Assembly (NCBI RefSeq): GCF_023740735.1
Contig: NZ_JAMRXH010000002.1
Coordinates: 1 to 64,000, forward strand
Length of the DNA stretch: 64,000 nt
From: Nocardia sp. CDC159
GTDB lineage: Bacteria; Actinomycetota; Actinomycetes; Mycobacteriales; Mycobacteriaceae
Reading direction: 5' to 3'
Shown: one piece after another, positions 9,054-17,777 of the stretch
How positions within the stretch are numbered: the stretch's first letter is position 1
How the letters are laid out: every line of letters begins with the position of its first letter
Translations under genes and position numbers: made by a program
Notes under the pieces: generated by a model
Database searches by the model: none
Told to the model about the DNA's origin: nothing
The model's input: the letters and a program-made list of their open reading frames with translations, nothing else

Positions 9054-10670
9054 TCACAACTCCCGCAACATCCGCTTGAGCACCTTGCCGGTGGGATTGC
9101 GGGGCAGCTCCGCGAGGAAGATCACCCGTCGCGGGACCTTGTAGCGAGCCAGATTGGCCTTCACATGCGCCTTGACCGCGTCGTCGTCCAGCTCCGGATC
9201 CTCGCGGACCACGAAGGCCTCCACCCGGGCGCCGAATTCGTCGTCCGGCACGCCGAGCACCGCCGCCTCCCGAATACCCGGATGCGAATTCAGCAGTTCC
9301 TCGATCTCGGCCGGAAAGACGTTCTCGCCGCCCGAAACGATCATGTCGTCGTCACGGCCGTCGATGAAAAGCCGTCCGGCCGAATCGAAATGGCCGATAT
9401 CGCCGGACGACATGAGTTTGCCGATCCGCTCCTTGTCGCCGCCGCCGGTGTAGCCCTCGAATTGAATGGCATTGGCCACGAAGATACGCCCGGTGACACC
9501 CGGCGGTACCTCGCGACCGTGCTCGTCCAAAATCTTGACCACCGCGCCGAGCACCGGCCGTCCCACGCAACCCGGTTCGGCGGCAAGGTCGTCGGGGGTC
9601 GCGATGGTGGCGTAGGCGACCTCGGTGGAGCCGTAGAGGTTGTAGACGACGGGGCCGAACAGTTCGGTCACCCGTCGGCACAGATCCGCGCCCAGCTGCG
9701 AACCGGCCACGAACACGATGCGCAGCGCGGACACATCGCGTCCGGCGAGCGCCTTCGGACCCAGTTCGGCGATGCGGGACAGCATGACCGGCACCGCGAT
9801 GAGCGCGGTCGCGCGGTGGCGGACCATGCTGTCGAGCACCCGCTGCGGATCGAAGCGCCGCCGGATCACCAGCGTGGATCCGAAGCCGATGGCCAGCAGC
9901 GCCATCGCGAATCCGAGCGTATGGAACAGCGGTGCGGGGCATTCGGTCACCTCGCGGGTGCGGAAGGGCACCTTGCTCAGCACCGCGCCGATGGGCTCCA
10001 GTGAGCGCGGCTCCGCGCGCGGGGCACCCTTCGGCGTGCCGGTGGTCCCGCTGGTGAGCAGGACCACCTTCGCACCGGTCGCGGGCGATGGCGGCGGCGC
10101 GGCCGAGCCCGCGGCGATCAGTGATTCCAGGCTGCTGGGCTGCGCGGTGTCGGTCCAGGCCCGGTAGGCGCCGCGGCGGGGGCTGAGGTCGCCCAGGATG
10201 GGCTCGTACTCCTCGTCGTAGACCAGCAGGTCCACCCCCTCGCGGGCGGCCACGTCGTGCAGCTGCGGGCCCGCGAAGTCGGTGTTGAGCAGAATGATTC
10301 GGGTACCGCACTTGGCGGCGGCGAAGACCGCGTCCAGCAGCCCGCGATGGTTGCGGGCCAGAATGGCCACGCCCTCACCGGCTTTCAGCCCGCGCTTGCG
10401 CCATTCGTTGGCCAGCCGGTTGGACCGGTCGTCGAGTTCGCGATAGGTCAGCGCGCCCAACTCGTCGATGAGCGCGATCCGATCGCCGTAGCGGGCGGCC
10501 GAAAGCCGCAGCGTCGCGGGCAATGCGCCGTAGCGCAGCAGCGCGCTACCCGCCGACAACAGTGTCCGGGGCGATTCGATGCCCACCAGACCGCTGCCCA
10601 CGCACAGGCGCAGCGATTCCAGTTCGATCCAGGCGCGGATACCCAGGGTGCGGAGGATTGACGTGGTCAT
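9054..10670 (-). CDS. Acyl-CoA synthetase (FadD family)
   Basis: 538 residues, the usual length for an AMP-forming fatty-acid CoA ligase. The adenylate-forming motifs are present: LLTSGTTGTPKG near residue 205, YGSTE in the core, SGDIGHFDSAGRLFIDGRDDD, and the catalytic Lys region RNPTGKVLKRML at the C-terminus. It carries a short hydrophobic N-terminal extension (residues ~1-45) before the ligase domain, as in several mycobacterial and nocardial FadD proteins. It would activate a fatty acid as acyl-AMP and then acyl-CoA for degradation or lipid assembly; chain length is not readable. A 12-bp hairpin separates it from the upstream hotdog gene, so it is probably transcribed on its own. Confidence 0.88.
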   Translation of the reverse strand: MTTSILRTLGIRAWIELESLRLCVGSGLVGIESPRTLLSAGSALLRYGALPATLRLSAARYGDRIALIDELGALTYRELDDRSNRLANEWRKRGLKAGEGVAILARNHRGLLDAVFAAAKCGTRIILLNTDFAGPQLHDVAAREGVDLLVYDEEYEPILGDLSPRRGAYRAWTDTAQPSSLESLIAAGSAAPPPSPATGAKVVLLTSGTTGTPKGAPRAEPRSLEPIGAVLSKVPFRTREVTECPAPLFHTLGFAMALLAIGFGSTLVIRRRFDPQRVLDSMVRHRATALIAVPVMLSRIAELGPKALAGRDVSALRIVFVAGSQLGADLCRRVTELFGPVVYNLYGSTEVAYATIATPDDLAAEPGCVGRPVLGAVVKILDEHGREVPPGVTGRIFVANAIQFEGYTGGGDKERIGKLMSSGDIGHFDSAGRLFIDGRDDDMIVSGGENVFPAEIEELLNSHPGIREAAVLGVPDDEFGARVEAFVVREDPELDDDAVKAHVKANLARYKVPRRVIFLAELPRNPTGKVLKRMLREL

Positions 10671-10700
10671 GGCGAACTCCGTTGCTCCTCATCAGGTGTG

Positions 10701-10736
10701 CGCGGACCCGCGACCGGGGGCGGCCGCGGGTCCGCG
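10701..10736 (-). terminator. 12-bp stem terminator-like hairpin
   Basis: CGCGGACCCGCG (10701-10712) pairs perfectly with CGCGGGTCCGCG (10725-10736) around a 12-base loop. It begins four bases beyond the stop of the minus-strand hotdog gene (10740). There is no T-run, as is usual for high-GC actinomycete terminators. It should end transcription of the hotdog gene before the ligase gene starts at 10670. Confidence 0.65.
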
Positions 10737-10739
10737 TGG

Positions 10740-11210
10740 CTAGCTGCCGTGCGTGCGCAGCTGATACAGGCCGGTCGTCTCGGCCACCACCACACCGTCG
10801 GCGTCGGTGACGGTGGCGTGCAACGTGAAATCGGCCTTGCCCTTGACATCGGCCTCGGCGGTGATGCGGGCGATCTCCTCCTCCGACAGCGACGCGCTGG
10901 CGCGCACATCGGTCTTGGCGGGCCTGCGGAACGCGATCTGCAGATCCTTGACCAGCGGGTAGTACTTCGCGACGTCGAAGGTGGCCAGCGGGATCGCCCC
11001 GCCGAGCACCTCGGCGACGGTGAACAGCACCCCGGCGTACATGACGCCGAAGTGGTTGCCGTTGCCCTCGATCGGCACGGTCGTCTCCGCGTAACCGGAC
11101 CGCACCTCGAGCGCCCGCACCCCCATCTTGTGCGCGATCGGAATGGTGAACTCGAGCGCGCTGTTCACCATGTCCGCGTACGCCGGGGCGTCGCTGTTCG
11201 TCTCGGTCAT
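10740..11210 (-). CDS. Hotdog-fold thioesterase-like protein (DUF4442/YiiD type)
   Basis: 156 residues from the ATG at 11210, chosen because GGAAGGG lies eight bases upstream; an ATG two codons earlier is too close to it. The sequence fits a single hotdog domain: NGNHFGVMYAGVLFTVAEVLGGAIPL corresponds to the central helix, followed by YYPLVKDLQIAFRRPAKTDV and a final strand. Such proteins hydrolyse or bind acyl-CoA thioesters. Lying between two acyl-CoA ligases, it probably works on the same acyl-CoA pool. A promoter-like TTGACG/TACCCT pair sits 55-82 bases upstream and a hairpin terminator follows the stop, so it appears to be its own transcript. Confidence 0.75.
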   Translation of the reverse strand: MTETNSDAPAYADMVNSALEFTIPIAHKMGVRALEVRSGYAETTVPIEGNGNHFGVMYAGVLFTVAEVLGGAIPLATFDVAKYYPLVKDLQIAFRRPAKTDVRASASLSEEEIARITAEADVKGKADFTLHATVTDADGVVVAETTGLYQLRTHGS

Positions 11211-11264
11211 ACCCATATCCCTTCCCTGCACCACTTCGTGCCCGGCACACATGCCGGTGGGGTC

Positions 11265-11292
11265 AGGGTACGACATATTGGCATCGCGTCAA
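11265..11292 (-). promoter_or_regulatory. Sigma-70-like promoter for the hotdog gene
   Basis: On the minus strand TTGACG (11292-11287) and TACCCT (11270-11265) are spaced by 16 bases, close to the actinobacterial vegetative consensus. This places the transcript start about 48 bases before the ATG at 11210. The -35 element overlaps the stop codon of the upstream ligase gene. Confidence 0.5.
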
Positions 11293-12938
11293 TACTGCGC
11301 GTGCGGCAGCGTGACCACCTTCAGCTCGCCGCTGGCATGGCTCGCGCGCAGCCGCTTCTTGTCGAATTTGCCCACGCTGGTCTTGGGGATCTCCTCGATG
11401 AAGGTCCAGTGCTCGGGCAGCTGCCACTTGGCGAATTTGTCGGCGAGGAAATCGCGCAGCTCGGCCGGTTCGGCGGCGGCGCCCGCCTTGCGCACGATCG
11501 CCACCAGCGGCCGCTCGTCCCACTTCTCGTCCGGGATGCCGATCACCGACGCCTCGGCCACGGCCGGGTGGCCCATGATCGCGTTCTCCAGATCGACCGA
11601 GGAGATCCACTCGCCGCCGGACTTGATCACATCCTTGGAGCGGTCGACCAGGGTGAGGAAGCCGTTGGGGCTGATCTTGCCGACATCGCCGGTGCGCAGC
11701 CAGCCGTCGTGGAACTTGTCCGCGTCCACCACCGCGCCCTCGGGCGAGTAGTAGGAGCCGGTGATCCACGGGCCGCGCACCTCGAGTTCGCCGAGCGATT
11801 CGCCGTCGTTGGGCACGACCTTGCCGTCGTCGCCGACCAGCCGCGCCTGCACGGCCGCGGGAAACCGGCCCTGACTGAACCGGTAGGCCCACTCCTCCTC
11901 GCCGGTGGCGGCTTTCGGCGCATGCGCCACGCTGCCCAGCGGCGAGGTCTCGGTCATACCCCACGCGTGCAGCAGCGTCACGCCGTGTTTGTCCTGGAAG
12001 GCGCGCATCATCGCGGGTGGGACGGCCGAACCGCCGACCACCACCGTGCGCAGATGCGAGATGTCCTGCGGCTGGGCGTCCAGCCCGGCCAGCACGCCGC
12101 CCCAGATGGTCGGCACCGCGGCGGCGAAGGTGGGCCGCACCGTCGCCATCATCTGCAGCAGCGGGCCGGGCTGCAGAAAGCGGTCGGGCATCAGCAGATT
12201 CGCGCCCGACATCATCGCGGCGTAGGGCAGACCCCAGGCGTTGGCATGGAACAACGGCACGATGGCCAGCACGGTGTCGCGCTCGGTGAAGCCCATACTG
12301 TTCGGCGCGATCACCTGCATGGCGTGCAGCCAGTTCGAACGATGGGAGTAGACAACGCCTTTCGGATCGCCGGTGGTGCCGGAGGTGTAACACATGCCCG
12401 CGGCGGAGCGTTCGTCGATCACCGGGAAGTCGTAGCTGTCCGGTTGCGCGGCAAGCAGTTCCGCATAGGAGTGCACCTGCACGCCGTCGGGGGCGGACAG
12501 GGCGGCGGGGTCGCCGTTGACGACGAGCACGTGGCGCACGGTCTTCAGATTCGGCAGGTACTGGGCGAACAGCGGCACCAGCGAGCCGTCGACGAGGACC
12601 ACCCGGTCCTCGGCGTGGTTGGCGACGTAGACCAGTTGCTCGGGAAACAGCCGGATGTTGAGCGCGTGCAGCACCGCGCCCATCGCGGGCACCGCCGCGT
12701 AGGCGACCATATGTTCGTTGTTGTTCCACATGAAGGTGCCGACCCGGTCACCCTCGCCGATCCCCAGCCCCCGCAGCGCATGTGCCAGCCGGGCCGCATC
12801 CGCGCCCAGCTCGCGATAGGTCATCGTGCGGACCCCGTCGCCCGTCCACGTGGCGACCGTACTGTCGCCCTGGAATGTCGCCGCGTATCGCAGCAGTGTC
12901 GCCAGCGACAACTGCTCGTCCTGCATCGTGCTCCACAT
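11289..12938 (-). CDS. Long-chain fatty-acid-CoA ligase (FadD family)
   Basis: 549 residues from the ATG at 12938, preceded by AAGGAGT at a spacing of about ten bases. The upstream open frame has no better start. Ligase motifs: CYTSGTTGDPKGVVYSHRS (ATP-binding P-loop), HAWGMTETSPL, GWLRTGDVGKISPNGFLTLVDRSKD, and SVGKFDKKRLR with the adenylating Lys. It matches the group of medium/long-chain ligases with HANAWGLPYAAMM in the linker. It would make acyl-CoA for beta-oxidation, and it is divergent from an acyl-CoA dehydrogenase gene at 13336 across a 400-base region full of inverted repeats, so the two may be co-regulated. Confidence 0.92.
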   Translation of the reverse strand: MWSTMQDEQLSLATLLRYAATFQGDSTVATWTGDGVRTMTYRELGADAARLAHALRGLGIGEGDRVGTFMWNNNEHMVAYAAVPAMGAVLHALNIRLFPEQLVYVANHAEDRVVLVDGSLVPLFAQYLPNLKTVRHVLVVNGDPAALSAPDGVQVHSYAELLAAQPDSYDFPVIDERSAAGMCYTSGTTGDPKGVVYSHRSNWLHAMQVIAPNSMGFTERDTVLAIVPLFHANAWGLPYAAMMSGANLLMPDRFLQPGPLLQMMATVRPTFAAAVPTIWGGVLAGLDAQPQDISHLRTVVVGGSAVPPAMMRAFQDKHGVTLLHAWGMTETSPLGSVAHAPKAATGEEEWAYRFSQGRFPAAVQARLVGDDGKVVPNDGESLGELEVRGPWITGSYYSPEGAVVDADKFHDGWLRTGDVGKISPNGFLTLVDRSKDVIKSGGEWISSVDLENAIMGHPAVAEASVIGIPDEKWDERPLVAIVRKAGAAAEPAELRDFLADKFAKWQLPEHWTFIEEIPKTSVGKFDKKRLRASHASGELKVVTLPHAQY

Positions 12939-13031
12939 TGGTACCGCTACTCCTTCACCGGTGAACGGGGTCACACATGCCGCGAGAATAGCCGAATCCG
13001 TTACCCCCGGTTCCGGTAAAGCGGAGGATGC

Positions 13032-13123
13032 GGCCGCGCGCGACGAGCCCCACACACGTCGCGCGCGGCCACCCTGCCGACCGTCGTTACCCGACGACGA
13101 ACGAGCGGTCGACAGACCGCTCG
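13032..13123. repeat. Three tandem stem-loops in a divergent intergenic region
   Basis: Three successive inverted repeats: GGCCGCGCGCGAC/GTCGCGCGCGGCC (13032-13044 and 13058-13070, 13 bp); CGTCG/CGACG (13082-13086 and 13092-13096); CGAGCGGTC/GACCGCTCG (13102-13110 and 13115-13123, 9 bp with a GACA loop). They lie 94-186 bases upstream of the ligase start at 12938 and also upstream of the dehydrogenase at 13336. They could form a structured leader RNA or stacked terminators. Confidence 0.6.
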
Positions 13124-13170
13124 GCGCGCTACCCGCCCGCGGCGATACCCCCTGCGGCACCGCCGAAGCC

Positions 13171-13199
13171 CCAAATACGCACCGAGACAGACTATTTGG
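13171..13199. promoter_or_regulatory. Operator-like inverted repeat CCAAATA-N15-TATTTGG
   Basis: Perfect 7-base AT-containing arms at 13171-13177 and 13193-13199, standing out in GC-rich surroundings between the divergent ligase and acyl-CoA dehydrogenase genes. It may be a repressor site for lipid-degradation genes. No regulator gene is adjacent. Confidence 0.4.
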
Positions 13200-13335
13200 A
13201 GGAAATGGTTAGTGGGAAATACTAGGGGCGAGCCGGACGGTTGTCCAGTCAACCTCGAACAGCCATGTTCGCGGCGCGTTTTCGCGCGCCGCCCCCCTAG
13301 AGTGCGAGAGGAGAACTCCCGCAGGAAGGACGACC

Positions 13336-14475
13336 ATGCCCGTCGATCGCATGCTGCCCACACCCGAGGCCCGCGACCTGATCGAGCTGACCCGCGAGAT
13401 CGCCGACAAGGTGCTCGAGCCCCATGTGGTCGAGTACGAGCGGCGCGAGCGGTATCCGGCGGAGGCGTTCCGGGCGCTGGGCGCGGCCGGACTGCTGAGC
13501 CTGCCGTATCCGGAGGAGTTCGGCGGCGGCGGGCAGCCCTACGAGGTGTATCTGCAGGTGCTCGAGGAGTTGGCCGCGCGCTGGGCGGCGGTCGCGGTCG
13601 CGGTCAGCGTGCACAGCCTGTCGTGTCATCCGCTGTTCGCCTTCGGCTCCGACGAGCAGCGACGGCGCTGGCTGCCGGAGATGTTGGGCGGCAGCATGAT
13701 CGGCGCCTACAGTCTGTCCGAACCGCACGCCGGTTCCGATGCGGCCGCGCTGCGCTGCCGGGCCGTCGCGACCGCGGACGGGTACCGGATCACCGGATCA
13801 AAGGCGTGGATCACCAACGGCGGCAAGGCCGATTACTACACCCTGTTCGCGCGCACGGGCGAGGGCTCGCGCGGGGTGTCGTGCTTCCTGGTGCCCGCCG
13901 ATACCGCGGGGCTGTCGTTCGGCAAGCCCGAGGCGAAGATGGGACTGCGGGCCGTGCCGACCACCACGGCGGCCTACGACGACGCCCCGATTTCCGCCGA
14001 GCGACTGATCGGCGAACCGGGGCAGGGGCTTTCAATCGCGTTCAGCGCACTGGACTCCGGACGGCTCGGCATCGCCGCCGTCGCGACCGGCCTGGCCCAG
14101 CGCGCCCTCGACGACGCGGTGGCCTACGCCCGCGAGCGAGAGGCGTTCGGCAAGCACATCATCGACCATCAGGGCCTGGGCTTCGTACTGGCCGATATGG
14201 CCGCGGCCGTCGACTCCGCCCGCGCCACCTACCTCGACGCCGCCCGTCGCCGCGACGCCGGACTGCCGTATTCGCGGCAGGCCAGCGTGGCCAAGCTGGT
14301 GGCCACCGATGCGGCGATGAAGGTGACCACGGACGCGGTACAGGTCTTCGGCGGGTACGGCTACACCCAGGACTTCCCGGTGGAGCGGTACATGCGCGAG
14401 GCCAAGGTGATGCAGATCTTCGAGGGGACCAATCAGATCCAGCGGCTGGTCATCGCGCGCGGCCTGGCCGGGTGA
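13336..14475 (+). CDS. Acyl-CoA dehydrogenase
   Basis: 379 residues, normal for the family, with AGGAAGG nine bases before the ATG. Signatures: YSLSEPHAGSDAA (FAD/substrate region), the AWITNGG motif, REREAFGKHIIDHQGLGFVLADM, the FGGYGYTQDFPVERYMREAK C-terminal signature, and IFEGTNQIQ, which carries the catalytic Glu of short/medium-chain enzymes. It should introduce the alpha,beta double bond in an acyl-CoA and pass electrons to ETF. It faces the FadD gene across a repeat-rich divergent region, consistent with a fatty-acid or branched-chain catabolic unit. Confidence 0.93.
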   Translation: MPVDRMLPTPEARDLIELTREIADKVLEPHVVEYERRERYPAEAFRALGAAGLLSLPYPEEFGGGGQPYEVYLQVLEELAARWAAVAVAVSVHSLSCHPLFAFGSDEQRRRWLPEMLGGSMIGAYSLSEPHAGSDAAALRCRAVATADGYRITGSKAWITNGGKADYYTLFARTGEGSRGVSCFLVPADTAGLSFGKPEAKMGLRAVPTTTAAYDDAPISAERLIGEPGQGLSIAFSALDSGRLGIAAVATGLAQRALDDAVAYAREREAFGKHIIDHQGLGFVLADMAAAVDSARATYLDAARRRDAGLPYSRQASVAKLVATDAAMKVTTDAVQVFGGYGYTQDFPVERYMREAKVMQIFEGTNQIQRLVIARGLAG

Positions 14476-14535
14476 ATCTGGCCGAAAATCTCGATTCCTG
14501 TCCGCTGATCTCTTCGATCCCGCAGGTGGCCGCCC

Positions 14536-14541
14536 TACCCT
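14536..14541 (+). promoter_or_regulatory. -10 box of a probable leaderless promoter
   Basis: TACCCT occupies positions -12 to -7 relative to the A of the ATG at 14548, exactly where a -10 box would lie if transcription started at the ATG. No ribosome-binding site precedes that ATG. Leaderless mRNAs are common in Nocardia and Mycobacterium relatives. Confidence 0.5.
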
Positions 14542-14547
14542 TATTAC

Positions 14548-16017
14548 ATGAGTCACACACCGTCCATCCTCATCATCGGCGCCGGATTCGCCGGGCTCGG
14601 GCTGGCGCTGGAGTTGCGGCGCGCCGGGATCGACAGCTTCACGATCCTCGAGAAGGCCGAGGATCTGGGCGGGGTGTGGCGGGAGAACACCTATCCGGGC
14701 GCGGCCTGCGACGTGCCCTCGCCGCTGTACTCGTGGTCGTTCGAGCCGAAATCCGATTGGCCACGGCGGTTTTCCGAGCAGCGCGACATCCACGAGTACA
14801 TGCGCAAGGTGGCCGAGAAGCACCGGCTACCCGCCAAGATCCGCTTCGGCACCGAGGTCACCGACGCGGAATTCGATGCGCGCCAAGGCGTCTGGCAGGT
14901 ACGCACGGCCGACGGCGCGACGCTGACCGCCGACATCCTCGTCTCCGCCGTCGGGCAGCTCTCCCGCCCGGCGCTGCCGAACCTCCCCGGCCTGGAGACC
15001 TTCACCGGACCATCGTTCCACTCGGCCGAATGGGATCACGGCGTCGATCTCACCGGCAAGCGGGTGGCCTGTATCGGCACGGGAGCCAGCGCCATCCAAT
15101 ACATTCCGCGGATCCAGCCGCAGGCCGGACATCTGACGCTGTTCCAGCGGTCCGCGGCCTGGGTGCTGCCCAAGCCCGATACCGAATACAGCCCGCTGCA
15201 CCACGCCCTGTTCAAATACGTCCCGCCGACCCGGCTGGCCGAGCGCTTCCTGATCTGGGCGACCTTCGAGGTGCTGGCGCTCGCGCTGACCGACGTGCCG
15301 GTCATCAAGTATCCGGTGATCGCCCTGGCCGACCGCCATCGCGCCAAACAGGTCCCCGACGAGCGGCTGCGCCGCAAGCTCACCCCCGACTACGCCGCGG
15401 GCTGCAAGCGCGGCCTGTTCTCCAACGACTACTTCCCCACCCTCACCCAGCCGAACGTGACCGTGGAGACCACCGCCATCGAGGCGATCACCCCCGCGGG
15501 CATCCGCACCGCCGACGGCGTGACCCACGAGGCCGACGTCATCATCTTCGGCACCGGCTTCAAGGGCACCGAATTCCTGGCCCCCATGAACATCTACGGC
15601 CTGGGCGGCCGGAAACTCTCCGACGAGTGGTCCCCCGAGGGCGCCCGCGCCTACCTGGGCATGTCGGTCCCCGGCTTCCCCAACCTGTTCCTGATGTACG
15701 GCCCCAACACCAACGTCGGCTCCGGCTCCATCATCTACATGCTCGAATCCCAGGCCCGCTACATCCGTCAGGCCGCCCAGTACCTCACCACCCGCCCCGG
15801 CCACGCCATCGCCGCCCGCCCCACCGTCGAACAGTCCTGGGACGACTGGCTACAGCGCCGCCTGAAGGACACGCCCTGGAACTTCTGCTCCAGCTGGTAC
15901 CGCAACGCCTCCGGCCGCATCACCAACAACTGGCCCGCCCCCACCGCCCTGTTCCGCTGGAAAACCCGCCGCTTCAACCCCACCGACTACGACGAATCCA
16001 CCCCCACCCCCGCCTGA
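14548..16017 (+). CDS. Flavin-containing Baeyer-Villiger-type monooxygenase
   Basis: 489 residues. Two Rossmann motifs flank the Baeyer-Villiger fingerprint: GAGFAGLGLALELRRAG (FAD) near residue 10, FTGPSFHSAEWD near residue 152 matching FxGxxxHxxxW(P/D), and GTGASAIQYIP (NADPH) near 178. GTGFKGTEFLAPMNIYG is the usual late motif. It would insert oxygen next to a ketone, or oxidise a heteroatom, using NADPH and O2. The context of ligases and a dehydrogenase suggests lipid or ketone catabolism. No ribosome-binding site is visible, and a -10 box is placed for leaderless transcription. The substrate is not predictable. Confidence 0.9.
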   Translation: MSHTPSILIIGAGFAGLGLALELRRAGIDSFTILEKAEDLGGVWRENTYPGAACDVPSPLYSWSFEPKSDWPRRFSEQRDIHEYMRKVAEKHRLPAKIRFGTEVTDAEFDARQGVWQVRTADGATLTADILVSAVGQLSRPALPNLPGLETFTGPSFHSAEWDHGVDLTGKRVACIGTGASAIQYIPRIQPQAGHLTLFQRSAAWVLPKPDTEYSPLHHALFKYVPPTRLAERFLIWATFEVLALALTDVPVIKYPVIALADRHRAKQVPDERLRRKLTPDYAAGCKRGLFSNDYFPTLTQPNVTVETTAIEAITPAGIRTADGVTHEADVIIFGTGFKGTEFLAPMNIYGLGGRKLSDEWSPEGARAYLGMSVPGFPNLFLMYGPNTNVGSGSIIYMLESQARYIRQAAQYLTTRPGHAIAARPTVEQSWDDWLQRRLKDTPWNFCSSWYRNASGRITNNWPAPTALFRWKTRRFNPTDYDESTPTPA

Positions 16018-16061
16018 TGCGACCTTTCCACCCCCGACCAGGTAAACTCCGCCCCAGCCCC

Positions 16062-16134
16062 GCCTCCGTAGCTCAGGGGATAGAGCAACCCTCTCCTAAA
16101 GGGTAGGTCGCAGGTTCGATTCCTGCCGGGGGCA
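16062..16134 (+). tRNA. tRNA-Arg (anticodon CCT)
   Basis: The 73-base cloverleaf folds fully: acceptor GCCTCCG/CGGGGGC with one G-U pair, D-arm GCTC/GAGC, anticodon stem ACCCT/AGGGT with loop CTCCTAA (anticodon CCT), T-stem GCAGG/CCTGC with TTCGATT loop, discriminator A at 16134. CCA is not encoded. tRNA genes are common integration sites; no second copy of the 3' end was spotted in this window. Confidence 0.97.
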
Positions 16135-16894
16135 CAGAACGGCAGTGGCGTTCGCCGAGTTCGCTGCCGATGGCTTTGCGGCCGAGCAGGATTGGTCTCG
16201 CCGGGATCACCGAGTCGGTCGACGAGCGCGCCCGGCCTCAGCGCGGTGCCCGGGCCACCCCGGTTCGGAAGCTCGGGCTGATCTGTAATCTCCAAGGGCG
16301 CCGGACGTGATTTCCGGTTGCCTCGCCCACTGCGGAATTTTCTGCTCGTGAAATCGTCGAACGCGGCCGGGTTACAGGTTGATCGGCATGACGAGGGGGA
16401 AGGGGTTTAGGTCCGGCAGTCGGGGATGCCAAAAGGGACGCAATAGTTGTGCATTTTCACAAAGCCGGCGAAACCACGCCTACCCGCAGCTATTAGAAAC
16501 ATCGATCGGCGCGCGAAGGGGCCGCGTTATCTGAACCCGATCGTGACGATCGTCTCAAAGTAGCTGAATATTCGCCGCATGTCGCCGCGCGGTGGTTCGA
16601 CGATAAGGCTTTTCATGACCGTGGGGTGAAGTCCGAGACGAGGGCCGTCGTTCCACGACCGCCGGGTACGGCTCGGTATATCGCAGGCGGACCAGGTAGG
16701 CCGTCGAGGCCGACCGAAGGAGATTGAATCTTGCACTACCGCTAATCCGGAGCTACTGATGCTTCATCGACGTGGGGGAAGCCCCCGACCTGGCGTGATA
16801 GGAATCCCGGGTCGATGGCCGACCCGTTGTCGACCAGCGGTACGGCGGTGATCAGCTGCCGGTTCCCGCGGAGGATCATTCGAGGAAAGTTGTG
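16135..16894. other. Gene-free interval downstream of tRNA-Arg
   Basis: About 760 bases with no convincing gene. Short open frames on both strands have neither family resemblance nor good starts. Composition is mixed, with a more AT-rich patch around 16440-16620. A small GGGGG-AAG-CCCCC hairpin near 16770-16790 is the only structure noticed. It may be a decayed insertion next to the tRNA. Confidence 0.5.
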
Positions 16895-17764
16895 ATGAGG
16901 ACGTTTCGTGCGCCGTGGCCACTGGCCGCCGTTCTGGCCGCCGCCACCGCGGCGGTGCTGTCTCCCCTGCCCACCGCCGACGCCGCCGGCGACAGTTATG
17001 TGGCCCTGGGCGACTCGTACACGGCGGGGCCGAATGTAGCGCCGGTGGATCGGGCGGCTCCGTCGGGTTGCGCCAGATCGACGGCGAACTACCCCCACCT
17101 GGTGGCGTCCGCGCTCGGGCTGCGGCTGGACGATCGCAGCTGTACAGGCGCCAAGACCGAGAACGTCACCACCACAGCGCAGTTCCCCGATCAGCCTCCG
17201 CAGATCACCGCGCTGACCAGCACGACCAAAGTCGTGACACTGGGCATCGGCGGCAACGACAACAACACCTTCCGTGATGTGGTCGCGGCCTGCCTCGCCG
17301 CCGACAGCGTGAATCACACCGGCACTCCGTGCAAGGACACCTACGGGTCGACCTTCGTCGACAACATCCACGCCGACGCACCGGTCATCGGCGCGGCAAT
17401 TGCCAGAATCCATCAGATCTCCCCTGCGGCAAAGGTTTTCGTCGTCGGATATCCCGACATCCTCCCGCCGAACCGTGGCTGTTACCCCCGGGTGCCCATC
17501 ACCGACGGCGATGCCGCCTACATCGATGGCATCGAAAGAGAACTCAATGCCGTGTTGCGCGATCAAGCGCACCTGCACAATGCCATCTTCGTCGACACCT
17601 ACACGCCCAGCGTCGGCTACGACGCCTGCCAACCCGCGGGTACTCGCTGGATCGAACCGGTGGTACCCGGCTCGGACGCGGCTACCCTGCATCCGAATGC
17701 CGCCGGAATGCGGGCCGATGCCGTCGCGGTGACCGCCGCGATACGAAACGCCGGAACCGCATAA
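16895..17764 (+). CDS. Secreted SGNH/GDSL-family esterase or lipase
   Basis: 289 residues from the ATG at 16895 (GAGGAAAG five to six bases upstream; a GTG one codon earlier is too close). A signal peptide covers about residues 1-31 (MRTFRAPWPLAAVLAAATAAV...DAA). The mature protein has the SGNH blocks: GDSYTAG with the nucleophile Ser, GIGGNDN with the Asn, and ATLHPNAAGM near the C-terminus with the catalytic His. Paired cysteines suggest disulphides. It resembles the SEST-type secreted esterases of actinomycetes and would hydrolyse ester lipids outside the cell. It converges on the SDR gene with a 13-base gap. Confidence 0.88.
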   Translation: MRTFRAPWPLAAVLAAATAAVLSPLPTADAAGDSYVALGDSYTAGPNVAPVDRAAPSGCARSTANYPHLVASALGLRLDDRSCTGAKTENVTTTAQFPDQPPQITALTSTTKVVTLGIGGNDNNTFRDVVAACLAADSVNHTGTPCKDTYGSTFVDNIHADAPVIGAAIARIHQISPAAKVFVVGYPDILPPNRGCYPRVPITDGDAAYIDGIERELNAVLRDQAHLHNAIFVDTYTPSVGYDACQPAGTRWIEPVVPGSDAATLHPNAAGMRADAVAVTAAIRNAGTA

Positions 17765-17777
17765 CCGAAAAGGGAAT

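Noticed and set aside
9054..14475. FadD ligases and acyl-CoA dehydrogenase as acyl-loading genes of the lipopeptide cluster
   Set aside because: They are more than 10 kb from the NRPS operon across tRNA and unrelated genes, and the cluster has its own PKS and ACP for the acyl starter.
15987..16295. Minus-strand frame with APGRNRTCDLPFRRG
   Set aside because: This peptide is the well-known artefact of translating the antisense strand of a tRNA gene; it overlaps tRNA-Arg.
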